A DNA stretch of 64,000 nucleotides from Dryococelus australis (lineage: Eukaryota > Arthropoda > Insecta > Phasmatodea > Phasmatidae), in the NCBI GenBank assembly GCA_029891345.1, contig CM057003.1:14548709-14612708 (forward strand), given 5' to 3'. A program made the position numbers and the translations under genes. Under the pieces are notes generated by a model, which did no database searches, was not told the origin of the DNA, and saw only the letters and a list, made by a program, of their open reading frames with translations. Below are positions 1 through 9,917 of the stretch, piece after piece; the stretch's first letter is position 1, and the number at the start of each line of letters is the position of its first letter.

Positions 1-492
1 CACGATAGCACGACACGAGGTGCGATATTGTGAAGAGGGCCTTAGCACGGCCGTATCACGATAGCACGACACGAGGCGCGATATTGTGAAGAGGGCTTTA
101 GCACGGCCGTATCACGATAGCACGACACGAGGTGCAATATTGTGAAGAGGGCTTTAGCACGGCCATATCACAATAGCACGACGAGGTGCGATATTGTGAA
201 GAGGGCCTTAGCACGGCCGTATCGCAATAGCACGACGAGGTGCGATATTGTGAAGATGGCTTTAGCACGGCCGTATCACAATAGCACGACGAGGTGCGAT
301 ATTGTGAAGAGGGCCTTAGCACGGCCGTATCGCAATAGCACGACGAGGTGCGATATTGTGAAGAGGGCCTTAGCACGGCCGTATCACAATAGCACGACGA
401 GGTGCGATATTGTGAAGAGGGCTTTAGCACGGCCGTATCACAATAGCACGACGAGGTGCGATATTGTGAAGATGGCTTTAGCATGGCCATAT
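1..492. repeat. Minisatellite, 54/56-bp unit, about 9 copies
   Basis: Head-to-tail units begin at about 1, 57, 113, 169, 223, 277, 331, 385 and 439. The first three are 56 bp. The rest lack an AC dinucleotide in CACGACACGAGG and are 54 bp, which is 18 codons. That keeps long frames open on both strands and explains the repetitive 130-aa frames here, which I do not regard as genes. The array runs off the left edge, so its full size is unknown. Confidence 0.93.
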
Positions 493-1057
493 CAGCTTAA
501 GTTAGTTTTTGCTGCAGAATTACTTCCATGCAAGAAGGCGAACAAGTGAACAAAATGCTGTTTTTGAAACTGCGAGATGTGAATGCTGATTTTCAAAAAT
601 TGCGTTCAGCCCTGATTTTATTAGCAGACTTACCACGCTTTAAAATATATTAAGTGCACTAGCGCAAGTAAGTATGAAGGGAATTTGTGACTTCCATTTC
701 CACCAAATATCTTGTACCTCATTAACATTTGAAGGGCTCTATAGATCATAATAAAGCAGGGAGAAAAATTGCATTTTTCCTTACACTATTTTAATTGGCT
801 AACATTTCTTAAGCCTGGGCACAGTTGTAACAATGGGCTCGTACACAACGTAACACAAGCACAGTGGCCTAGTTACTACTGATATAACGATAACAATATT
901 CCTGGTTGTTTATGTTCTTACATTTACAACCGAGGAAATAAAGTTGTGTGTAGTTGGTAGCATTTCTTGTCGAGAAGAATTATTTTATATAAATGTAATA
1001 AATAAATATAAATATGTGAATGTAAATATGTGAATGCAAATAAGTAAGGAATGTAAA
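493..1057. other. Intergenic, nothing recognised
   Basis: AT-rich sequence after the first minisatellite. I see no coding frame, TIR or tandem structure. Confidence 0.6.
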
Positions 1058-1142
1058 ATAATGGCAGCGATGTTCAGGATCTGAATCCACATCAGCCCAC
1101 TTCAAACCCGTCACCTCTATCAATTGAACTACCAAGCTAGAG
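1058..1142 (-). repeat. tRNA-like relic
   Basis: On the minus strand, TAGTTCAATTGATAGAG resembles a Pol III A box (tRNA D arm). GGATTCAGATCC, about 35-40 nt later, resembles a B box (T arm). The ends do not pair as an acceptor stem, so this is a tRNA-derived SINE head or a decayed tRNA rather than a functional tRNA gene. Confidence 0.4.
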
Positions 1143-2112
1143 CTTCTTACACAATAGAAAACTTTAGTATTTGACTTAACGTGTCCTTTCCTCTGACGAC
1201 ACCACCAATACGCAATACAATATTGTAAAGTCAGAGATTAGACAATTGAACATCGGTTCTACCAGCTTCGTAAAAGTGCGTATCTTGTTACGTAAATAAT
1301 TATTATATTATCCAGGAATGCATTTTACGCGCCTTTTATAATTATAGGCTTAACATTTTTATTAAAAGTTTATTTCAAAACAAAAAAAAACTAATTTGTT
1401 TACTTTATTAAAATATGCCAATTCATATATTTCCTCTTCGCATTATATTTCTTTGCCATTTTTTTAAATTTAAGACGAGCTTTGTTAAATATACCGAGAT
1501 TAAAATCGCCCTACAATAAAATAATGCACTTTCCACATGCCCTCTGATAGTTTCTCGGCAAAATGGCTGTTTGACTTTGACTTTAAATTTCAACTTTTCA
1601 GAATCGTAAAGTCAAGAGTGATTGACTCTACCTTTGACAGTTCCATTGTGTCAAGCTATGTAAGAAACAACATGTCGGAAAGCAAACGTAAAGTCAAATG
1701 GTAAAATCAAATGTTAAAGTTTTCAATTGTGTAAGGGCCTTAACACTGAATAAAAAGGGAAAAATATGTGTAGTATTATACTTTATCGGAAATATTTAGC
1801 TTTACATTGCACGCCCTGTCTTTTCATTCTTAGTTTTATTGGTAATATTAGGGCTGTACGGAACGAAAGACTGAATGATCTTGTGTCCTCCCCGATTGCA
1901 TTAAAATCCTTATTGGCCTATTTGAATCACAGTGAAAAACATATAATGTGTTACTGTTGGCTATACAGGAACTGCTGTTAGTTGCATGCACTGAAGAGTA
2001 CTCACGCGCTGAAGCAGGTGCGTGGTTGGCAACAGTACACGCCCACAGTGTTACCAAAATAATCGCTGCTGCGACGGCCCGCATGTTGCTGGTACTTCGT
2101 CCTGATGCAAAG
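1143..2112. other. Intergenic, nothing recognised
   Basis: AT-rich sequence with only short chance frames, including a 71-aa frame at 1766-1981 of no recognisable family. Confidence 0.6.
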
Positions 2113-2466
2113 CAAAGCTGGAATTACAATCACTTTGACGCAAAACAAAGCTGGGGTTACAATCACTTTGACGCAAAACAAAGCTGGGGTTACAATCACT
2201 TTGACGCAAAACAAAGCTGGGATTACAATCACTTTGACGCAAAACAAAGCTGGGGTTACAATCACTTTGACGCAAAACAAAGCTGGGGTTACAATCACTT
2301 TGACGCATAACAAAGCTGGGATTACAATCACTTTGACGCAAAACAAAGCTGGGGTTACAATCACTTTGACGCAAAACAAAGCTGGGGTTACAATCACTTT
2401 GACGCATAACAAAGCTGGGATTACAATCACTTTGACGCAAAACAAAGCTGGGATTACAATCACTTC
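2113..2466. repeat. Minisatellite, 33-bp unit, 11 copies, with a 99-bp higher-order period
   Basis: Units beginning CAAAGCTGG start every 33 bp from 2113 to 2443, and the last is truncated. Two markers, GGGG/GGGA and GCAAAA/GCATAA, recur with a period of three units: GGGA starts at 2212, 2311 and 2410, and GCATAA closes the units starting at 2278 and 2377. Because 33 is a multiple of 3, long 11-residue repeat frames appear on both strands. I treat these as shadows. Confidence 0.93.
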
Positions 2467-3054
2467 ACGTAAACACTTCGCACGTAACACATTCCAAGTA
2501 TCCGTGTATCCTATACATTTTAGATGGCATAAAACTAAGTTATTTAAAACGCCGCTAGTGACGTTACGTAGGGCGATAGTGCATATGCAATCAGTAAACA
2601 CTTTCTCTGCTTCCAACAAAAATTTATTTCTGAACCAATTTGCCAAAGGTTTTTATTGTATCCCCACACCTGAAATATTTTCTATTTACAACACACCATT
2701 CTACAAAACATACTAGTGGCACTAATATTAAAAATTATTATTATTAATTTTTACGTATGTTTGTTTCCGTTATAAAAATTATAATTTCCGTGGCGGAAAT
2801 GGGTGTGGATACAATCAATTTCATGAAAAAATTGCCAAGACAATGACTAATTTTCTTTAACATACAACTAGAGCAGTTAGCTCGGTCTTAATTTTTTATT
2901 AATTTTTTTCGGAAAATATGCTTTTCGAAACATGCAACACGGATATAATATTATATATTCCTGAATTTCGATTGAAAAAAAACATTAATTAATTAATTTC
3001 TAAAACATTAAAATATGTATATCCTAGCAAAGTAAGTATGCGTTATATTCTCTT
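2467..3054. other. Intergenic, nothing recognised
   Basis: AT-rich sequence with no supported feature. Confidence 0.6.
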
Positions 3055-3165
3055 ATGTAGCATAAATGGTACCTTTCTAACCATCTTGTTATTATGTACT
3101 ACTTTATAATGAGCTCTGATCTTGTACACTCGGGTGAAATGCTCCATTCATAGTCACTCCCCCCT
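3055..3165 (+). mobile_element. Fragment of foldback element D (right end)
   Basis: The stretch with TACTACTTTATAATGAGCTC followed by ACTCGGGTGAAATGCTCC resembles the right end and flank of the element D copy ending near 58630 (TACTACTTCATTATGAGTTG, then GTCGGGTGCAATGCTCC). It is diverged and lacks the left arm. Confidence 0.5.
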
Positions 3166-3336
3166 ACTTTAATAAATTAGGACGTGTGTTTATCATAATT
3201 ATAGATTCTAGATCTGTTGTTTGTACTCTTGCATTAAACTTATCAAGGAACCAACAATCTAATATTTCTTTGTGTATTTCATTTTCTGCTCCTTTTAGTC
3301 GACATTACGTTATACGGACACACTCACTGTAAGTGA

Positions 3337-3556
3337 GCGAAGAGATCTGAGCAGCTCTTAACATCGAGGTCTTGAGAGCCGATGAGGGTGAAGTGATGTG
3401 AGTGTGAACCAGCGCCGGAATGCAAGGGTGGGGGAAACGGGAGATCCCCGAGAAATTCCGCCGACGAGCTGCATTTTCCAGCACGACTCCGACATACAAA
3501 AAACTCGGGAGCGACTCCCGTGATAAATCTGACCACTGCACACCGCGGCCCCCTCA
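3337..3556 (-). mobile_element. tRNA-derived SINE copy 1
   Basis: Read on the minus strand it starts GGGGGCCGCGGTG.GCAGTGG (A-box region) and passes through a block with GTCGGAGTCGTGCTGG, CGGCGGAATTTCTCGGGG and CCCCCACCCTTGCATTCC. It ends in the tail GGCTCTCAAGACCTCGATGTTAAGAGC. The B-box region is decayed. The same order of blocks recurs in seven other copies in this window. Confidence 0.75.
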
Positions 3557-4467
3557 CTCACAGTAATATGCAGTGTTTATCATCAGAGACTGTGAGGTAT
3601 TATAGAGGTGAATAAAATATGTCGCAATCAAACGTGATATAAGAAACAGTGGCGTGTAGTGAGTTTTTTTACAGGGTTAGCAATTTCTACTAACAAACGC
3701 AACTTCCGAATTTCCTTACCCTCCATAGGTAGTATTTACCGTTTTATAATACCTAATATTGGTTATAAAAACGGAAACGAAATTACTGTAATTATAATTA
3801 AACTGAATATTATTTAGAGAACATATTACAAATTATAAGAAAACTCCCGTTTTCCCGAACACTTCCGTCCACTTTTCAAGGAAAAATGTAGGACTGAAGG
3901 AAGCAAACAGAACGACTGCTTACCTTACCGAAGGATCGCGGTAACGTGTAGTTGTTTGCGAGTTCGATTCATCGATTTATCACTAGTCGCTCCCTTTTGT
4001 GGAAATAAATACTAAATAGCAGCACTATGAGTGTACAGACGGGAGCTACGAAAACTCTGTTTCTCGAATCGGAAATGGGAAACTCAGAATTAAATGTATA
4101 AAGTTACAGCGAAAGGTATAAAGGTACAAACCTTTCCACTATGTATATGGTAAGCATTGCTTTCCTTGCGTATATAGAATAAACGCCACTGATAAGAAAT
4201 CGATTATTCATTCAGCCATGTTCATTTGACTGGTAAAAAAGAAAACTGTATATTCAAGGCACATATTGTTGATGGTGTGAACCATTGCTGTACTAACCTG
4301 AAAAACTACACAACAGCGAAAACACAGTCGTGTAAATCTTGTTTCCAAGAAATGTTATGGTTTTTTTTTTTTCTTTTTGCGTGAGCTTCAGCTGTTTACA
4401 AACTGATCACGGTTTTCTGTCGCCAGCAAGTCTAGTGGGGTTAACGCGTGTACGTGTATTTTATATA
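3557..4467. other. Intergenic, nothing recognised
   Basis: AT-rich sequence without coding potential or a recognised repeat. A T-run lies near 4362. Confidence 0.6.
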
Positions 4468-5157
4468 GACTGTTTACATTAAAATGAGCACTTTTGAAAT
4501 CCCTGCTTAGTATCTACTTGTATGCACGTTGTGTATTCTTCCGCCTTATGTAAAATTAATTTAATTAACTAGAAAAGTATACATTTTATAAATCTGCAAA
4601 TTTTTATACATTGATGCATTGAAATAAAACAGAAAGCGATTAAAATAATTTGAATAATCACAAATGGTTACCTAACATTTTTTATTCGATGTTAAGATAT
4701 GGAACTACTTTCCATCTATCTTTACCAATTTTACCAGGAGAATGTCATTCAGGGAGACCATTGAAGTATATGTAGCCCTTCTTAAGGTCTACTTGTATCC
4801 ACGTTGTGTATTATACCGCCTTACATATAACTAACATTGTCATGGGCCTCATAACTTTATACAAGCGTGGGTCAAGTGAAACTGAAATTATTAGAAAAGT
4901 AAATATTTTACAAATCTTCTCATTTTTACACTTCGATGTATTGAAAAAATAGAACGCAAAATAAATAATTTATATTATCACAAATGTTTACCTACTTGTT
5001 ATTCGACGTTAATATATGGAACTGCTTTCCATTGGTTATTGCCAACTTTGCTGGGCTCATGACACTCAGTACGCCCGTTCAAATACTATGCGCAGGTAGC
5101 GGCAGTGACTTTTTATAAGGTTGTTTCCAAAAGTGCTCACTTTATCGTGAACAACCT
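4468..5157 (+). mobile_element. MITE A, two copies fused head to tail
   Basis: The first copy begins GACTGTTTACATTAAAATGAGC (decayed left TIR) and loses its right end near 4775. There a second copy resumes at CTTCTTAAGGTCTACTTG, without a left TIR, and runs to the right TIR at TGCTCACTTTATCGTGAACAA. Blocks diagnostic of family A occur twice in the same order: the CTACTTGTATGCACGTTGTG-like block, CGATGCATTGAAA, TTCGA.GTTAA.ATATGGAAC and the CACTCAG...CCCGTT block. Confidence 0.85.
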
Positions 5158-5223
5158 TTAGTATGAGCGTACCACAACGCCGTATACGAGTCGAGTGCCG
5201 CCGCTAGGATACGTCTAAACAAG

Positions 5224-5470
5224 GTGGCATGTACGGAATACACGACGCCGGATGTTCGGCTCGATGAACAGTACACGTTAGCTTGTCTCTCCGGGCATGC
5301 AGTTGCCACTATGACACCTCATACGGAGGTAGTTGATATGCACACGTCTCATCGGACCGATACTGGTCCCTCCGGACGAACCACAGATAGAGAAGATCAT
5401 CATATCCGCCGACGTGCATTAACAGACAGCAGAGTAACGTACAGAAACAGCCTGCGGTCTTTGAGCCTGC
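5224..5470 (+). pseudogene. Tc1-like transposase, DNA-binding domain fragment
   Basis: A 109-aa open frame (5224-5553) contains, around its residues 51-72, GRTTDREDHHIRRRALTDSR. This strongly recalls the linker and second helix-turn-helix of Tc1-like transposases, where GR.R.T..REDR.I.R.AL is typical. The upstream part is degraded, and no DDE catalytic domain follows within the window. In the Tc1/mariner superfamily this bipartite HTH domain binds the element's terminal repeats. It directly follows the fused A copies. The call rests on motif memory; a profile search would settle it. Confidence 0.5.
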
Positions 5471-5532
5471 CGGTAATAGCGAATAGTTTTCTGAAGTCTT
5501 ATGTTGTTTTCTCTATTCTCTTATCGTGTCTT

Positions 5533-5622
5533 AAGTTTTTTCACATGTATTAAATAACATATTGTTTATATATAAACAGAAAATAACGTAAAAATTGTTA
5601 TTTAATACATGTGAAAAAACTT
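5533..5622. repeat. Perfect 27-bp inverted repeat (hairpin)
   Basis: The left arm at 5533-5559 (starts AAGTTTTTTCACATG) and the right arm at 5596-5622 are exact reverse complements. The 36-nt loop holds a second palindrome, TGTTTATATATAAACA, at 5563-5578. A (TA)n run of about 18 bp starts at once after the right arm. No matching copy was seen elsewhere in the window. Confidence 0.9.
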
Positions 5623-5640
5623 TATATATATATATATATA
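5623..5640. repeat. (TA)n microsatellite
   Basis: About nine TA dinucleotides abutting the right arm of the 27-bp inverted repeat. Confidence 0.9.
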
Positions 5641-5932
5641 ACTTCTGGTCCAGGTTTTCCGACTATGATCTTCGTTGCTAGCCTTTTTTTTTTACTATGT
5701 AATATTTTAAATGTGGAATTGTTCTCTGTTGTGATTGTTTACTGTTAAAACCTGTGTCCTTTTTTGTCAGATCGCTTACTGCCTCTTGTCGATGTTTTGA
5801 TAACTGCCAGTGTTCGTGTTGCTTCCTAGATCTTTGCCGTGTCATTCACTGATCGTTATTTGTTTGTGGTGTCCTACTTGAGTTGAGTTTTTTTTTTTTT
5901 TTTTTTTTGGCTCAGGACTGGCAAATCGAGAA

Positions 5933-6025
5933 AGCCATGCTTAAATTCCACTGTCTCCTTCATACTCTGTATCCTTCTGCTTTGGGGAAAATTAACATTG
6001 CCATGGGCCTGGTCACTTTATGTAG
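5933..6025 (+). mobile_element. MITE A, diverged internal fragment
   Basis: GCCATGCTTAAATTCCACT followed by ATTAACATTGCCATGGGCCT and TCACTTTAT follows the order of the left third of family A. Both ends are missing. Confidence 0.55.
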
Positions 6026-6049
6026 TCCATTCACAGTTTCTCTACACTT

Positions 6050-6395
6050 TTTGAAAAATCACCCATGTTCGATGTGTTTGGTTTTTCGTAAAATTGCCAC
6101 GCACCACACGCCGCTACCATGAAGTGCCTTATTTTTGTTTAAAATTAACTTTTACTTATATTCTCTCTATAAAATATAATATTTAATTTATAATTAATAT
6201 TAATAAAAACAGTGAAAAAACTGGTATGTTGGTAATACCTAGTACGAAATAGGTCTTATGTAAAATATTATTACACTGAGTGCGCATGAATGCTGTGAAT
6301 TTTCCCTTTTGGTATAATTTCCCTCGTATGCATGAGGCGGAGGAATACCTGGAAGTAGAACTTAAGCAGGGCTTCAGTAAAGTTGAGAGTGACCA
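6050..6395 (-). mobile_element. Repeat C copy 1
   Basis: On the minus strand it reads TACTGAAGCCCTGCTTAAG, then TTCTACTTCCAGGTATTCCT and CCGCCTC, and closes about 300 bp later with CATGGGTGATTTTTCAAAA. The same start and end blocks occur near 34.4-34.8, 47.4-47.7 and 63.6-63.9 kb. The starting block resembles the subterminal block of MITE A (CCCTGCTTAAGATCTACTTG), suggesting common ancestry. Confidence 0.6.
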
Positions 6396-7034
6396 TAAAT
6401 GGACTACAAATGTTCCGTTAAAACGAACTCGGGTATTTTTTACGACTGAAAATATTTTTCTCGTAGGCGAATTCACCCTTTAATGTGTATGAAAGGAAAA
6501 ATAATACCTTCAGTGGTTATATATTTAAACACAACACTCGAAATGTATCGACAAGTGTCAAGAGCTATTCCATATCAATCCGCTGCCAAATTAACCAGTT
6601 TTCACCGTAACATTTAAATAGATAAGGTAAGTAATTTTTTCAGAGGTTGGTTTCGTACATGCTCCCTTTGCCGAGAACAGTCTATACCGGAAAAAAAAAA
6701 AATGGTACTTAGAGTCTGCGGTTACATTTTAAGAATAAAACCATATGCCCAAGTTTTAATGAGCTGGAGTATGGACTCGAAATACGTTGCACCGTTAACA
6801 ATTTTATCTCATGGCATCGTCTGGCAGGTCGTGAGAGTAACGTTGACCGGAAAAAAAAAAAAAAAAGTGTATCGGCGGGTTTGTCGAAGCGTGTCAGCTG
6901 TCCATCATTCATGACTGGTCATATGCCCCGTTTCAGAATTCTAAGAGTATAATTCGCTGCGTCCGCGTATCCGCGACCTTTGCCGATTCTCTCGAAACTG
7001 GAAATGGACGCACTCAGGTGAGTGACGCCGTCCG
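6396..7034. other. Intergenic, nothing recognised
   Basis: AT-rich sequence with short poly-A runs near 6690 and 6850. The overlapping short frames on both strands show no family features. Confidence 0.55.
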
Positions 7035-7316
7035 AATAAAGCTGGGCTCACAACAATCGTTCGCACCCGTCAGTCAGTCATCCGTCTGTTTTTTTTTTTT
7101 CGTCTGTCAGTTGAAAGACACTCACAACAATCCGTCGTCCTACGATCCTTCTGTTTCAGCGCAACAATTTAACATCGCGATCTTTCTTTCGAAGAAGGTA
7201 TATTTTGGTTGGAAACGCATTTTCGAGAGAGAAACATTGCGGGGAAATAATATTTTACGCGATGAAAATGTATACTGAATTATTGTTTGCGTTTTAAATT
7301 CCTGGATTTACCACCA

Positions 7317-7347
<31 letters not shown>

Positions 7348-7583
7348 AACACTTATCCACCACCTCGCATATTTTGTTTCGAAGTGCGTATTCGCGGGTA
7401 GTGGATGTCGCCAGAAGGCGGTGGCTCATCCATCGGTCCGGCGAAAGTTAGAGTTTGAGATATATTTGACGGATTGACAAATAGCAAAAAAAAGTTGCCC
7501 TGCGATTGGACGAAGATCACGTGACCACCTGACGGACGGATTATTGACGGATGAGACGGATGGTTGTGAGTCCAACTTAACTT
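7035..7583 (+). mobile_element. TIR element E copy 1
   Basis: It starts AGCTGGGCTCACAACAATCG with CCGTCAGTCAGTCATCCGTC following. The reverse complement of its right end reads AGTTGGACTCACAACCATCC with CATCCGTCAATAATCCGTCC following. Several CCGTC motifs lie in the subterminal parts. The interior includes TTATTGTTTGCGTTTTAAAT and a GTGCGTATTCGCG block that reappear in copy 3 at 41.8-42.3 kb. It is non-coding, so the superfamily is not determined. Confidence 0.65.
7314..7334. repeat. (TA)n microsatellite inside element E
   Basis: A short AT dinucleotide run within element E copy 1. Confidence 0.85.
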
Positions 7584-8364
7584 AACCACTAGAGCATTCT
7601 ACTATACTGCCTTATTAAAGGTTTTTTAAGTGAATTTTTCCATACACGGAAATCATTAGTGTATAAGAACAATTAAAAAAAAATGTTATAGGTAAGGTTT
7701 GCTAATTTGTTTTATATAGGGAAGTTTTATGTAATTTCCACAGAGGAAAATGTTTACTAGTTTGTTCTCATTTGAAATTAAATTGCGAATAGCTATTGCA
7801 TTTGTATCTATAGATGAATAATGAAATTGTGCCGTACGCAACTCATTAAATCATGTATTGATAAATACAAAAGGTTAAAAAAACAAATGATGAACAGGGC
7901 GTAACACTCGACGACCTCGTTTCAGAGCTGAAAGATGTAATGGACTCATCAGTGAACACGAGTGAATTGTTGCAGTAGTGCATCGACATCACTTATGAGG
8001 ACTCGGACACTAGTTAAATATGGCGGTGTCCACTATGAGGCAATAAAGAAGTCTCCCTTAGCTGAGGGAGCCATTGTATGACTTGAGAACCGAGAAATTC
8101 GCGAGTTCAGTGACATGTAGGCTAGACTTCACAGTCTCATATACTCTCATATAGATATCAACTGTTGATTGTTTTTTTTTTTTAATGTGGTAGTTAAAAC
8201 CGGGTTTTGGGTGCACAATTTATTGCACGTTTGTTATTGGCTCATTTATCTCCAGGTGTAAAACAACGCTTCGACCGATTACAAATGTAACATGAACGCA
8301 CATGTGAGTGAATTCCAATTTGTATAGAAATGAACCCGAGAATTTCTCGGGTCTCTATGTTTGA
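7584..8364. other. Intergenic, nothing recognised
   Basis: No supported feature. A T-run lies near 8172. Confidence 0.55.
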
Positions 8365-8584
8365 CTAAGAGTAACCAGGAAAAGAGCGAGGCAGTTGCGT
8401 GGGAAAAGTGAAGGAATGTAAGAGCGGGATTGATGGAAGCACCGGGACAAAAACCACGGGACAACAGGCAACGTCCGCCATGTTCTCCCAAATGCAAAAC
8501 TCCAGGCTTTGACCCCGCCGAGAATCGCAACCGGACCGGCACGGTGGGAGTCGGGCTGCCTTGAACACTACACAACCGCGCCCT
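8365..8584 (-). mobile_element. tRNA-derived SINE copy 2 (diverged)
   Basis: The minus strand starts GGGCGCGGTTGTGTAGTG. It then has GGCGGGGTCAAAGCC in place of a clean B box, followed by CATGGCGGACGTTGCC and the C/T-rich middle. The order of blocks matches the other SINE copies, but the sequence is more decayed. Confidence 0.6.
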
Positions 8585-8666
8585 CTTAACGGAACGATCA
8601 CGCACTATTTTCTCCGAAGACGCTCACTTCGTCCTCGTGGACGAAATTTAGGTGGCTCTTAAGGTT

Positions 8667-9392
8667 GCAGTAAAGCAACTAACTGCCCATGGAGCACTGT
8701 ACCCGACTATACAATGTGAAGAACTCATAAAATAGTACTACAGACACCATTAAAATTGTCAGAAAAATGCGAGTTATGCTATATATGAAAAAATAATGCA
8801 TGTGTGTGTATATATATGGCAACATTATAAAATATTTTACTAAAATACACTTTTCAATGTAAAAAAATCAACTAAAATAGTCTGTATTAAAAAAAAATGT
8901 AAGCGCATTTCCATTCTGGATGTTACAGAAAGAAGAATTTGCGAGAAAATCCTTGCCATGGAATATCGTCATAATGTATATGTTTGTGTGTACAAAAATT
9001 GTAATAATAATGTAGTATATGATTATAATTATTTTCATGTACGTTAATTTGTCACAAATATTTATAACTGAAACGGGCGTAAATACATTTAATTATAAAA
9101 TTCATATGATACATTATTGCTATGATTTTATTACACATTATCATAGTAAATATTATGACGATCTTTCTTGAAGATTTCCTTGCAAATTCTTTTTTCTAAA
9201 TACCCAGAATGAAAATGTACTTAAATTTTGAATACAGACAATTTTAATCGATTTTAAAAGTGAATTTTAGTAAAATATTTTGTATCGTTGCGAAATATAT
9301 ACATTCTTCTTTCATATAAAGAATAAATCACACTTTTCTGACAATTTTTATGGTCTGTTCTACTATTTTACGTGTTCTTCACATTATATCGT
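8667..9392. mobile_element. Foldback element D copy 1
   Basis: The left end (from about 8703, ACAATGTGAAGAACTCAT, then CAGACACCATTAAAATTGTC) is mirrored at the right end (about 9342-9392). Further inward, AGTCTGTATT, AAGCGCATTTCCATTCTGG and AATATCGTCATAAT each have inverted partners, giving two arms of about 250 bp around a unique centre of about 180 bp. The 36 bp left of the palindrome (GAGCACTGTACCCGACTATA) match, inverted, the right flank of copy 2 at 58.6 kb, so the element extends beyond the palindrome on one side. Confidence 0.75.
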
Positions 9393-9431
9393 CGGATGCA
9401 GTGTTACATAGGCAGTTTCTTTACTTCAACC

Positions 9432-9661
9432 TGAACAGCGAGGTATTAAGAGCCGATGAGGGTGAAATGCGGCGAGACTCGACCAGCGCTGGAACGAAAG
9501 GGCGGGGAAAACGGGATACTCCCGAGAAAACCCGCCGACCAGCGGCATCGTCCGGCACGACTCCCACGTGCGCAAATCCGGGAGTGACGCGGCCGGGGAT
9601 TGAACCCGGCCCGCCTTGGTGGGAGGCGAGCAGGCTAACCGCTCAGCGACCGCGGCTCCAA
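9432..9661 (-). mobile_element. tRNA-derived SINE copy 3 (well preserved)
   Basis: The minus strand has GGAGCCGCGGTCGCTGAGCG with the A box TCGCTGAGCGG, then the B box GGGTTCAATCCC, then GGGAGTCGTGCCGGACGATG, CTGGTCGGCGGGTTTTCTCG and the tail ending GGCTCTTAATACCTCGCTGTT. The head resembles a tRNA with a GCCTCCCAC anticodon-arm stretch (Gly-like by eye). Retroposition would need a partner LINE. The 134-aa frame across it is a shadow. Confidence 0.85.
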
Positions 9662-9853
9662 TTCATCCCGAATGCATCAGACACGAATCCTGACTCGCGA
9701 GCACCGAGTTGCGCTGACAGTAAGATGAAACGAGAGATAAGCAGGCTGATATGAAGTGCGTAAGGCTAAAGCTCACCAAAAAATACATTATTTCATATTG
9801 TTACAAAATGCTGCTCATCATGCTGACATGACATACAAGTGCTATTTCATATA

Positions 9854-9916
9854 GGCTATTCACAGTAAAATGAGCACTTTTGAAAGTTTGTATGTACGTT
9901 GTGTATTCTTCCGCCT
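9854..9916 (+). mobile_element. MITE A, left-end fragment
   Basis: GGCTATTCACAGTAAAATGA through TTGTGTATTCTTCCGCCT match family A, with a small internal deletion. Homology stops where the LINE relic begins, suggesting that the LINE insertion or a deletion cut it. Confidence 0.75.
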
Positions 9917-9917
9917 A

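Noticed and set aside
142..549. Repetitive 130-135-aa frames on both strands
   Set aside because: Created by the 54-bp (18-codon) minisatellite; antiparallel frames are equally open.
2002..2716. 203- and 214-aa repetitive frames
   Set aside because: By-products of the 33-bp minisatellite; the repeat is open on both strands and the flanks show no coding signal.
7353..7589. 78-aa minus frame
   Set aside because: Lies within TIR element E; its open state is accidental.
9350..9754. 134-aa frame
   Set aside because: Runs across a tRNA-derived SINE in the opposite orientation; a shadow of the repeat.
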